Shown: positions 1 to 6,232 of the stretch, piece after piece | Numbering within the stretch: position 1 is the first letter of the stretch | Layout of the letters: the number at the start of each line of letters is the position of its first letter | Position numbers and translations under genes: made by a program | Assembly (NCBI GenBank): GCA_902783085.1 | Contig: CACZPT010000089.1 | Span: 1 to 13,121 of the forward strand | Direction: 5' to 3' | DNA length: 13,121 nucleotides | Origin: an uncultured Methanobrevibacter sp. | GTDB taxonomy: Archaea > Methanobacteriota > Methanobacteria > Methanobacteriales > Methanobacteriaceae | The notes under the pieces: model-generated | Databases searched by the model: none | Seen by the model: only the letters and a program-made list of their open reading frames with translations | What the model was told of the DNA's origin: nothing

Positions 1-199
1 GAGTGAATTACCAATCGCACCAGTAGGTCGTATCTTAAAAAATGCTGGAGCACAAAGAATTAGTGACGAAGCTAAAATTGCATTAGCAGAAGCATTAGAA
101 GAAAAAGGTGATGCAATAGCTAAACAAGCTGTTAATTTCGCACGCCATGCTGGTAGAAAAACTGTAAAAGCTGAAGATATTAAATTAGCTATCAAATAG
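1..199 (+). CDS. Archaeal histone (HMf family), start codon cut by window edge
   Basis: This is a DNA-binding histone-fold protein that dimerises and wraps DNA into archaeal nucleosome-like particles. The reading frame begins at base 2 with Ser-Glu-Leu-Pro-Ile-Ala-Pro. Base 1 (g) is most likely the last base of the ATG, so only two bases are missing and the full protein would be 66 residues, normal for the family. Recognisable features are the N-terminal ELPIAPVGRI, the loop ending AQRIS before the long central helix, and the C-terminal RKTVKAEDIKLA, which forms the last loop and helix. The Arg and Lys residues in RILK, QRIS and GRKTVK sit where HMf histones contact DNA. There is no N- or C-terminal tail. 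A hairpin plus U-tract follows the stop, so the gene is probably monocistronic. Identification is near certain; which paralogue it is cannot be told. Confidence 0.96.
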   Translation, partial: SELPIAPVGRILKNAGAQRISDEAKIALAEALEEKGDAIAKQAVNFARHAGRKTVKAEDIKLAIK

Positions 200-223
200 G
201 TTTTTACACTTTTTATTTTGTCT

Positions 224-262
224 ATTGGCCATTTTCTTGGTCAATTTATTTTATTTTTTTTT
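224..262 (+). terminator. Hairpin plus U-tract after the histone gene
   Basis: The arms ATTGGCC (224-230) and GGTCAAT (239-245) form a 7-bp stem with one G-U pair and an 8-base loop. A T-rich run follows at once (245-262, including eight or more consecutive T). Archaeal RNA polymerase terminates at U-tracts, and the hairpin may help or may protect the 3' end. It lies 25 bases after the histone stop and before the tRNA promoter. Confidence 0.6.
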
Positions 263-283
263 CATTTGTGTATTGCATTTTGC

Positions 284-297
284 AAAGGTTTATATAT
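284..297 (+). promoter_or_regulatory. TATA box/BRE promoter of the tRNA pair
   Basis: The purine-rich stretch caaagg (BRE-like) runs into tttatatat (289-297). The TATA box lies about 31-39 bases before the first base of tRNA-Val. An archaeal start about 25 bases downstream of the box would leave a very short 5' leader for RNase P to remove. Confidence 0.6.
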
Positions 298-327
298 TAT
301 AATTATCTAATATATTAATGTTGTATA

Positions 328-399
328 GGACCGGTGGTCTAGGGGTATGATTCCTCTTTGACGTGGAGGAGATCACGAGTTCGAATCTCGTCCGGTCCA
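328..399 (+). tRNA. tRNA-Val (anticodon GAC)
   Basis: The cloverleaf can be folded by hand. The acceptor stem GGACCGG (328-334) pairs with CCGGTCC (392-398), with A399 as discriminator. The anticodon stem CCTCT/GGAGG carries the loop TTGACGT, so the anticodon is GAC at 360-362. The T stem ACGAG/CTCGT holds the loop TTCGAAT. The D arm starts GTCT and contains AGGGG. No CCA is encoded and there is no intron. It reads GUC and GUU valine codons. Only one base (400) separates it from the next tRNA, so the two must be cut from one transcript. Confidence 0.95.
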
Positions 400-400
400 T

Positions 401-473
401 GCCATGGTAGTTCAGTTGGGAGAACGCTAGACTGAAGATCTAGATGTCGCTGGTTCAAGTCCGGCCCATGGCA
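401..473 (+). tRNA. tRNA-Phe (anticodon GAA)
   Basis: The acceptor stem GCCATGG (401-407) pairs with CCATGGC (466-472), with A473 as discriminator. The anticodon stem CTAGA/TCTAG carries the loop CTGAAGA, with GAA at 434-436. The T stem GCTGG/CCGGC (one G-U pair) holds TTCAAGT. No CCA is encoded and there is no intron. It reads UUC and UUU phenylalanine codons. It has no promoter of its own and is probably co-transcribed with the upstream tRNA-Val. T-rich runs at 480-505 are likely to end the transcript. Confidence 0.96.
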
Positions 474-479
474 TTCACT

Positions 480-505
480 ATTTTTTATTTTTATCAATTT
501 TTTTT
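480..505 (+). terminator. U-tracts after the tRNA pair
   Basis: Three T-rich runs follow the tRNA-Phe gene closely (a run of six, then five, then eight T). This is the usual form of an archaeal factor-assisted U-tract terminator. No hairpin is evident apart from the tRNA itself. The rest of the gap, up to the deoC stop at 589, is A/T-rich with no gene that can be supported. Confidence 0.5.
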
Positions 506-588
506 AATAATTTAATAATAAAATGAATATTTTTAAATTTTTAATCAGTATCTAATTTAATATTTGGGTGGTGATGGGGTTTGAATTT

Positions 589-1308
589 TTATAATGTGAT
601 TGGTTTTGGTTTTATTTGTGTGTTTTCCCTTAATTCTTTGTATTTATTAACAATTTCATATCCATTATTGGTTGCTATTAAATCAGCTCCACCGGTTAAT
701 ACTTGATTAGCCATTTTCCAAATATTAATTCCATCATAAATTTCTATTTTCAATTTAGGCGCATATTTTTGGAAAATATTGATATCATTAACGATTTCAT
801 AAATATGGTTTGGTGTTAAAAATCCTGTTGAAGTTTTCACATAGTCAACGCCTGCTTTTTCAAGTCTTTGGACAATGTTAACTTTTTGGTCGTCTTCTAA
901 AATTTTACTTTCAATTATTATTTTTAGAGTTTTATCTCCGATTAATTCTTTTAATTCTCTAGCTTCTTTTTCAATCAAATCATATTTTTCATCTTTAACA
1001 TAATTCAAATTAATTACAGCATCGATTTCATCTACTCCAATTTCAAGTAATGCTGAGGCTTCTGATAATTTTGCTTTGGTGCTTTCAAAACCTAATGGGA
1101 ACCCAATAACACTCCCAATCTTAACATCACTATCTGCTAATATTTCTTTAGCTAATGGAATATATGAGGGATTAATTATAACTGAGTTAAAGTTTAATTC
1201 AGATGCTTCATTTAAGAATTCTCTCATTTCAGCTTCACTAATCATGTTATTGAGGTTAGTGTAATTAATAAGACTTGCTAAGTGTTTTGAGTTTTTTATT
1301 CTGTACAT
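589..1308 (-). CDS. deoC: Divergent DeoC-family (deoxyribose-phosphate) aldolase
   Basis: This is a class I aldolase fold of 239 residues, within the usual DeoC range of about 210-260. Family landmarks are present in order: NPSYI (46-50), GFPLGFEST (69-77), DEIDAVIN (93-100, with D96 matching E. coli D102), KIIIESKIL (129-137) and VKTSTGF (157-163). K158 in the last motif is the Schiff-base lysine. Canonical DeoC cleaves 2-deoxyribose 5-phosphate to glyceraldehyde 3-phosphate and acetaldehyde. Several other key positions differ here. The early Asp of the D-x-T motif is N15 (NYTNL). The second active-site lysine region (typically GxKxxGGxR) reads KIEIYDGIN, which puts E189 in place of Lys. The late phosphate-site GTS reads ATN (212-214). 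The substrate may therefore not be deoxyribose phosphate. Its own promoter and a GAGTGG-type ribosome binding site precede the ATG. The family call is firm; the exact activity is uncertain. Confidence 0.85.
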   Translation of the reverse strand: MYRIKNSKHLASLINYTNLNNMISEAEMREFLNEASELNFNSVIINPSYIPLAKEILADSDVKIGSVIGFPLGFESTKAKLSEASALLEIGVDEIDAVINLNYVKDEKYDLIEKEARELKELIGDKTLKIIIESKILEDDQKVNIVQRLEKAGVDYVKTSTGFLTPNHIYEIVNDINIFQKYAPKLKIEIYDGINIWKMANQVLTGGADLIATNNGYEIVNKYKELRENTQIKPKPITL

Positions 1309-1356
1309 ATTTCCACTCTCTTAATTATAAATGTTAGTTATTATTCGAACAATTAG

Positions 1357-1366
1357 TATTTAAATC
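1357..1366 (-). promoter_or_regulatory. TATA box for the DeoC-family gene
   Basis: Read on the minus strand, the sequence is gatttaaata, preceded by the purine-rich aaaa. A start about 25 bases downstream gives a leader of roughly 25 bases that contains GAGTGG just before the ATG at 1308. The gene therefore need not depend on read-through from elp3, 72 bases upstream. Confidence 0.55.
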
Positions 1367-1380
1367 TTTTGTCTTGATTT

Positions 1381-3036
1381 TTATATCAATTTTTTAAACA
1401 TATATGGTCCTTTCCTTTCATAACCAAATTTACGATAATAATTTCTGGTTCCAATACCACTTATAATAGCTATTTCATTTTTATCATTATCTATAGCTAT
1501 ATTTTCTGCTTCTTTTAGAAGTTTTTCTCCAAATCCTGTGTGCTGTCCTATTGATGGGTTTTTATCGCCAATTTGAATCATGTTGCCATAAACATGTAAT
1601 TCTCGAATAAGTGCGGTATTTTCAGATATTTCCTGTCTAAATATGTTTTCTGAGGGTAATCTTAATCTTAAAAATCCAGCAATACTTTCTTCATTTTTAT
1701 CTTCAATTGAAATAAAGTTTTCAATACCTCCACATGCAGTATATGCTTCTTTAAAAAGTTTATAATCATCTAAATTATAATTTTTGTTTGTTTTTTTATG
1801 TCCAATTTCACGGCAACGTATACATTGACAATTTATGTTGTGTTCTTCTAGTTTATTGTAAACAAGTTCGCCCAGGTTTGATTTTTGAACACCTGCTTCA
1901 ATTAATGTGGATGGGATATCTCTTTGTATTCTCATAGTTCTAACCCATTTAGGTAGTATTTTTTTAATTTCAACAATTAAATCAACAGCTTCTTCATCAT
2001 TATATGGGGTATAATTACCATTTTGCCACATATCATATAGTTCACTACCTTTAGTAACGAGACATGGATAAATTTTAAGCATATCTGGTTTAAAGTTGTC
2101 ATCACTAAATAACTGTTTAAACATTTTTAAATCTTGTTTTTGATTTGCAAAAAGTCCGGGCATCATATGCATTGCTACTTTAATTGCACTATCTCTTAAA
2201 AGTTGGTTTGATTCAATAACATCATTGATGTCATGTCCTCTTTTTACTTTAGTATAAATTTCATCAGATAATGTTTGAACACCTAGTTCTACTCTTGTTA
2301 CACCATAGTCTAACATTCTATTAATATGCTGTTTTTTACAATAATCTGGACGGGTTTCAAAAGTCATTCCAACACATCTGACTTTTGAATTTTCATTTGC
2401 CTTTTGAACATCACTAATTAATGTATAATCATTCGGAGGATATGTTTTTAATATTCCTTTTTCTAATGATCTTATTTTTATTTTATCTAGGGTTAGTTCG
2501 GAATTATTTTCTAGTAATAATCCAAAATCTGTCATTGCTTTTAAACATTGGGATACAAACCATTCTTGATAACATAAATCTCTTGATGGAAATGTACCGC
2601 CCATTATTATTAATTCTACTTTATCGACAGGATGGCCAATCTTTTTAAGTTGTGTTAATCTGTTAAAACATTGAATATATGGATGAAATTCATACATTCT
2701 ACCCCTTAATGCGGCGGGTTCTTCACCGGTATAACTTGGTGGAGCAATATCACTTTCCGGACAATATAAACATCTGCCGTGTGGACATTTGTGTGGATGA
2801 CACATTACAGCCACTATTGCAACACCGGATTTTGTCCTTGTGGGTTTTTTCTTTAAAATATCTGAAACGATTTCTTTTTCATCGTCTGTTGCATATCCAA
2901 GAATATCTGCATTACTCATAAATCTTGATAGTTTTAATTCACGACAAAGTTGTCTTTTTTCAACTTCTAATTCACGTCGAGCGGATATTTTTCCATTAAC
3001 TATATCATCAATAATAATTCGACATGCTTTTTTCAT
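1381..3036 (-). CDS. elp3: Elp3-type tRNA uridine(34) acetyltransferase / radical SAM enzyme
   Basis: Elp3 uses a radical SAM cluster and acetyl-CoA to start the carboxymethyl modification of wobble uridine 34 in tRNA, acting in the cytoplasm. In archaea it works as a single subunit without the eukaryotic Elongator complex. At 551 residues the length is normal. A basic N-terminal region (about 1-70) fits tRNA binding. The cluster motif CPHGRCLYC gives C84, C89 and C92 (CX4CX2C). The radical SAM barrel continues through IIMGGTFPSRD (143-153), GMTFETRPDYC (223-233) and VELGVQT (249-255). A Cys cluster at C403, C405 and C408 is the probable zinc site. The C-terminal GNAT domain shows the acetyl-CoA loop QHTGFG (498-503) and a terminal YYRKFGY. 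A GGTGG ribosome binding site precedes the ATG. The gene is divergent from the PRC-barrel gene. Confidence 0.95.
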   Translation of the reverse strand: MKKACRIIIDDIVNGKISARRELEVEKRQLCRELKLSRFMSNADILGYATDDEKEIVSDILKKKPTRTKSGVAIVAVMCHPHKCPHGRCLYCPESDIAPPSYTGEEPAALRGRMYEFHPYIQCFNRLTQLKKIGHPVDKVELIIMGGTFPSRDLCYQEWFVSQCLKAMTDFGLLLENNSELTLDKIKIRSLEKGILKTYPPNDYTLISDVQKANENSKVRCVGMTFETRPDYCKKQHINRMLDYGVTRVELGVQTLSDEIYTKVKRGHDINDVIESNQLLRDSAIKVAMHMMPGLFANQKQDLKMFKQLFSDDNFKPDMLKIYPCLVTKGSELYDMWQNGNYTPYNDEEAVDLIVEIKKILPKWVRTMRIQRDIPSTLIEAGVQKSNLGELVYNKLEEHNINCQCIRCREIGHKKTNKNYNLDDYKLFKEAYTACGGIENFISIEDKNEESIAGFLRLRLPSENIFRQEISENTALIRELHVYGNMIQIGDKNPSIGQHTGFGEKLLKEAENIAIDNDKNEIAIISGIGTRNYYRKFGYERKGPYMFKKLI

Positions 3037-3043
3037 ATTATTT

Positions 3044-3080
3044 CCACCATTTATATATTTAATAGTTAATTTTATATATT
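3044..3080. promoter_or_regulatory. Divergent promoter region with a TATA box usable in both directions
   Basis: The 95-base gap between elp3 (minus) and the PRC-barrel gene (plus) contains tttatatatt at 3071-3080. On the plus strand it would start RNA near 3100, about 30 bases before the ATG at 3132. On the minus strand the same bases read aatatataaa and would start RNA near 3048, just including the elp3 GGTGG site (3044-3048). A second TATA-like run at 3051-3060 is too close to elp3 to serve it. Sharing is inferred from spacing only. Confidence 0.45.
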
Positions 3081-3131
3081 GGTATGTTTAATTATTAACT
3101 GTTTTATGATAATTATTTCAGAGGTGAAAAA

Positions 3132-3392
3132 ATGCGTGTAAAAGATTTATTCGGGATTGTTGTTTTAGATAGCAATATTAATGAAATCGGAAAAATTGAA
3201 GATGTGGATTTTGTAGTGGATACTGGTGTTATTTCTAAAGTTATTATCTCTACAAATAAAGGATTATTTTCAAATGATAGTATTGAAATCAATTTCGAAG
3301 AAATTTCAAAAATCGGGGATTATGCTCTTTTAAAAAGTGAAGTCGCTGCTACTGATGAAGTTTCTGAAGTTACTATTGAAGTAAAAGATTAA
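3132..3392 (+). CDS. Single-domain PRC-barrel protein
   Basis: The protein has 86 residues, and nearly all of it is one PRC-barrel domain: MRVKDLFGIVVLDSNINEIG, then the strand-turn-strand pattern KIEDVDFVVDTGVISKVII and INFEEISKIGDYALLK. There is no membrane segment or signal peptide, so it should be cytoplasmic. PRC barrels are small beta folds that mediate protein-protein or RNA contacts, as in RimM. In haloarchaea, short PRC-barrel proteins (CdpB) take part in FtsZ-based cell division. A strong site, gaggtgaa, lies eight bases or fewer before the ATG. The DUF2098-like gene begins 16 bases after the stop, so the two are very probably co-transcribed. The domain call is good. The cellular role is not known from sequence, and a link to division is only a suggestion. 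Confidence 0.85.
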   Translation: MRVKDLFGIVVLDSNINEIGKIEDVDFVVDTGVISKVIISTNKGLFSNDSIEINFEEISKIGDYALLKSEVAATDEVSEVTIEVKD

Positions 3393-3408
3393 TAATTGAG
3401 GTCATTCA

Positions 3409-3705
3409 ATGGCTTTAGATGCTCGAGGTAAAAATATTTCTATCGATAATCACATTCGTTATGTTGATACTGGAACAGTAGGTGAAGTTGTTGATATAAA
3501 AACTGAAAACGAAATTGATTGGGTAAAAATAGATAAAACTAATTTATGGTATGATGCAAAATTAGTTGAATTATTAGACGAAAAAGATATTAAAATTAGT
3601 TTTACCCCTGCTGATGAGGATATTGATGTTGAAGCTTTAAAAGATAAAGCTACAGAATTTGAAAACATGGATTCAATCAGTGGTGGTGCAGAAGGTGGGG
3701 GATAA
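3409..3705 (+). CDS. DUF2098-family small archaeal protein, function unknown
   Basis: The protein has 98 residues. The N-terminal half is a compact beta-rich domain: IDNHIRYVDTGTVGEVVDI, then IDWVKIDKTNLWYDAKLVELL. It resembles an SH3- or KOW-like barrel and matches the pattern I associate with DUF2098 of methanogens. The second half is acidic (DEKDIKI, PADEDIDVEAL) and ends in a Gly-rich tail with three terminal glycines. There are no cysteines, membrane segments or signal peptide. A gaggtc site precedes the ATG, 16 bases after the PRC-barrel stop, which points to one operon. The last codons overlap a terminator hairpin, so the Gly tail may be shaped by RNA structure. The family name is from memory of the motif; the function is unknown. 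Confidence 0.8.
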   Translation: MALDARGKNISIDNHIRYVDTGTVGEVVDIKTENEIDWVKIDKTNLWYDAKLVELLDEKDIKISFTPADEDIDVEALKDKATEFENMDSISGGAEGGG

Positions 3706-3717
3706 TTTCCCACCATT
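3694..3717 (+). terminator. Hairpin overlapping the DUF2098 stop codon
   Basis: GGTGGG (3694-3699) pairs with CCCACC (3709-3714), extendable by two G-U pairs. The stop codon taa (3703-3705) lies in the loop. The T/A-rich sequence that follows runs into the convergent hel308 gene, which ends at 3721. The hairpin could limit read-through from either strand, because the stem is symmetric. Confidence 0.5.
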
Positions 3718-3720
3718 TAA

Positions 3721-5787
3721 TTATTTAATAAATTCAATAATTTTTCTAGATAGTGTTTCACCAACACCATCGATTTTTTGTAATTCTTTTTGAGATATAT
3801 TTGTTAAATCTGTTCCAAATATTTCCGTAATATTTCTAGCTCTTTTTCTTCCAAGACGTTTAACTCCAACAACAAGTGGAATTATATCTTCTTTTACACC
3901 ATAATATAATCTTGCAGATAATAAATCAAATTCTTTTAGTTCAGAATAATTTCCTAATATTTCAGAAGTATTTTTTGCAAATCTAACCAAACGTGATGCT
4001 TCATAAGCTGATCTTCTAGTTGAAGCAGAATAAACACCATATTTGTTCTCAATTTCAAATTCATTTCGCTCATTAATCCATTCAATTAATGAAACAGTAG
4101 TTGCTTCAGAATTTCCAATATCAATTGCAAAAAGACCTTCTTCAGATAATTTTTCACGAACGGGATCCTTATTTTTCTTACCTTTAAATGTTATTAATGG
4201 CAAATCTGGAGTTTCTGCAAGAGCATAAATGAATTCTGATGTATTGAATTCATTTATTGAAGTAACATATTCTTTAATTTTAACTGATGTTTCAATAGTA
4301 TAATTGGATTTAGCTATTAAATTACCAAATTCAGTTGTTTTAAGCCCTTCAGGGGTAGCTCTAATAATTCCATTTTGAAGTAAAAATTCCAAAGCATTTT
4401 CAAGTTCCCATTTTAGACTATCTGAAGCAAACATTGCCATTGAAGGATTATTATTCATTTGATATCCATATAATGTTTTTTCAAAAAAATCAACCAAACC
4501 ATCCAAATCTTTTGAAAGTGATGATGCAATTTGAGCAATAATTTGTTTGTATACTGCATCTTTATTATCAATTAATTTTGAGTTTGTTAATTCAATTTCT
4601 CCATTAATATAGGAATCTTGTAAGTTTATAGCTTCATCGGATGTTTTAGCAATAAGATAAGAATATCCCACATCGTCATATTGTGGTCTACCAGCACGTC
4701 CAGACATTTGTTCATAATCAAAAACAGGTATTTGTTGTGGTCCATTACTAGTCCAACGAGTGTAATCCCTTATTGCAACACTTTTTGAAGGTAAATTAAC
4801 TCCATACATTAAACTTGGTGTTGCACTAATCATTAAAATGTTCCCTTTTCTAAATTCATCTTCAATTATTTCTTTTTGTTCATTAAATAATCCTGCATGG
4901 TGGAATGCAACACCATTTTCAGCAGCTTCAGCTAATTTAACACAGGTTGTTGTTGGTAGTGAACCTTTCTTTTTTGGAATTTCTAATAATTTATCTGCAA
5001 CTTCTTTAAATTTCTCTTTTTGTTTTACATTGAGTTTTTTATTTATTTTTTTAGAAACATATGTGGCTAAACTTTCAGTAAAACGTCTAGTGGATACAAA
5101 AGATAATGCTTGAGAGTCATCTTGCATTGCTTTTTCTATAAGTTTAACAATTACATCATTTTTATTTTTAGTATTGAACATTTCACAATCTAAAACTTCT
5201 TTATTTAATGGTACTGGCCTATAATCATGTTCAACACATTTTCCTTCAATCCATCCTTCAATTTCTTCGATATTTCGTAGTGTTGCTGAAAGGGCAATTA
5301 TCCTCATTGATGGATTGATGATTTTAGCTCTTGTTATTGCTGCTTCTAATGTAGGTCCACGACTGTATTCCCCAATCATGTGGAATTCGTCAATTATTAA
5401 TGTATCAACATCACGTAGCACATCCCATGAGAACCTAGTGAGCACATCAAATGATTCGAAAACCATCACTGATAAATCAGAGCTGGACGGATGTTTACCA
5501 ACATTAATACCATAATCTTCAAATGCTTTAAATTCTTTTATTTTTTCATTTTGAATTGATAAAAGTGGGGCGGCATAAACCGCTTTTCCATTATTTAATA
5601 TTGTTTTAAGTGAAGGTAACACTCCTAAAAGTGTTTTACCACTGGCTGTTGGAATACAAATAATATAATTGTCTTTATCTTCCAAATATCCTGATTCAAT
5701 AACAGCTTTTTGAGCAGGATTAAATTCTTTAATGTACGGGTAAGTATTATTTATTATTTTTTTAATATCTTGTGATAAATTATCCAT
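3721..5787 (-). CDS. hel308: Hel308 superfamily 2 DNA helicase
   Basis: Hel308 is a 3'-5' DNA helicase that acts at stalled replication forks and in repair. From the ATG at 5787 the protein has 688 residues, typical for the family. Motifs in order: Q-motif FNPAQKAV (about 23-30), Walker A PTASGKT (46-52), DEFH box (133-136), SAT (167-169), HHAGL (296-300), ATPSLMYGVNLP (322-333) and QMSGRAGRP (360-368). The C-terminus is a helix-hairpin-helix domain with the RAR triplet of the Hel308 brake region (about 649-651) and GVGETLSRKI near the end. A TTG at 5796 would add three residues. I prefer the ATG because the predicted transcript starts at about 5796, leaving a leader of only some nine bases without a clear ribosome binding site. 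The gene is convergent with DUF2098 and divergent from the thioredoxin-like gene. Confidence 0.94.
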   Translation of the reverse strand: MDNLSQDIKKIINNTYPYIKEFNPAQKAVIESGYLEDKDNYIICIPTASGKTLLGVLPSLKTILNNGKAVYAAPLLSIQNEKIKEFKAFEDYGINVGKHPSSSDLSVMVFESFDVLTRFSWDVLRDVDTLIIDEFHMIGEYSRGPTLEAAITRAKIINPSMRIIALSATLRNIEEIEGWIEGKCVEHDYRPVPLNKEVLDCEMFNTKNKNDVIVKLIEKAMQDDSQALSFVSTRRFTESLATYVSKKINKKLNVKQKEKFKEVADKLLEIPKKKGSLPTTTCVKLAEAAENGVAFHHAGLFNEQKEIIEDEFRKGNILMISATPSLMYGVNLPSKSVAIRDYTRWTSNGPQQIPVFDYEQMSGRAGRPQYDDVGYSYLIAKTSDEAINLQDSYINGEIELTNSKLIDNKDAVYKQIIAQIASSLSKDLDGLVDFFEKTLYGYQMNNNPSMAMFASDSLKWELENALEFLLQNGIIRATPEGLKTTEFGNLIAKSNYTIETSVKIKEYVTSINEFNTSEFIYALAETPDLPLITFKGKKNKDPVREKLSEEGLFAIDIGNSEATTVSLIEWINERNEFEIENKYGVYSASTRRSAYEASRLVRFAKNTSEILGNYSELKEFDLLSARLYYGVKEDIIPLVVGVKRLGRKRARNITEIFGTDLTNISQKELQKIDGVGETLSRKIIEFIK

Positions 5788-5818
5788 TTTAATCAATTAT
5801 TTTTTTTGTTTTAATGTG

Positions 5819-5832
5819 TTAAATATATTTTT
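5819..5832 (-). promoter_or_regulatory. TATA box for hel308
   Basis: On the minus strand the sequence reads aaaaatatatttaa. Its distance to the ATG at 5787 predicts a start near 5796, so the message would have a very short leader, common for archaeal first genes. No GGAG/GGTG element is seen before the ATG. Confidence 0.5.
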
Positions 5833-5877
5833 AGTGAGCATCTGATAAGAATTATTTGTTCGTTAATTAAGTAACAG

Positions 5878-5886
5878 TTAAATACT
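5878..5886 (+). promoter_or_regulatory. TATA box for the thioredoxin-like gene
   Basis: TTAAATACT, with upstream aacag, lies about 53-60 bases before the ATG at 5938. It predicts a leader of about 28 bases that contains ggag at 5924-5927. Two copies of the self-complementary TTAATTAA (5863-5870 and 5892-5899) flank it. Confidence 0.45.
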
Positions 5887-5937
5887 ATAAATTAATTAAA
5901 TAGTTACAAAAATATATTTTATTGGAGTTTTGATAAG

Positions 5938-6198
5938 ATGGCAATTAAAATAGAAGTATTCAAAACAGACTCATGTCCTCATTGTCCTGCTGCAGTAGCT
6001 GTTGCTGAGAATGCTAAGAATAGATTTGGTGACAAAATAGAAGTTGAAATTGTAAATGCTAATAATCCGGAGAATATTGATAGGGCTAGAGAATATAGAA
6101 TAATGGCTGTACCTACAGTTGTCATTAATGGAAATGTTGAATTTATTGGTGCACCTTCAGATGAAGAATTAATTCAAAAATTAGAATCTTTATTATAG
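5938..6198 (+). CDS. Thioredoxin/glutaredoxin-like redox protein (CPHC active site)
   Basis: This small soluble dithiol oxidoreductase has 86 residues. The first strand IKIEVFKTDSC leads into the active site C13-P-H-C16. The cis-proline loop VPTVVING (59-66) and the C-terminal helix EELIQKLESLL complete a minimal thioredoxin fold. The pattern is very close to the small methanogen proteins typified by Mt0807 and MJ0307, which have thioredoxin-like activity despite glutaredoxin-like size. Partners in such archaea include ferredoxin- or F420-dependent thioredoxin reductases; none is encoded here. It has its own promoter and a ggag ribosome binding site ten bases before the ATG. The stop codon lies inside a terminator hairpin, so it is probably monocistronic. 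The exact partners are unknown. Confidence 0.9.
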   Translation: MAIKIEVFKTDSCPHCPAAVAVAENAKNRFGDKIEVEIVNANNPENIDRAREYRIMAVPTVVINGNVEFIGAPSDEELIQKLESLL

Positions 6199-6218
6199 AT
6201 TCTCTCTTTTTTTTATTT
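6183..6218 (+). terminator. Hairpin plus U-tract overlapping the stop codon of the thioredoxin-like gene
   Basis: AGAATCT (6183-6189) pairs perfectly with AGATTCT (6197-6203), leaving the 7-base loop ttattat. The stop tag (6196-6198) straddles loop and stem. A T-rich run follows (6205-6218, with eight or more consecutive T). This is one of the clearest intrinsic-type terminators in the window. Only 15 bases remain before the cbiD start. Confidence 0.7.
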
Positions 6219-6232
6219 TAATCGTTGTAAAA

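Noticed and set aside
566..594. Ribosome-binding-site-like ggtggtg followed by ATG and a six-codon open frame on the plus strand, overlapping the 3' end of the DeoC gene
   Set aside because: It encodes only six residues, has no well-placed promoter and overlaps a real gene; most likely chance.
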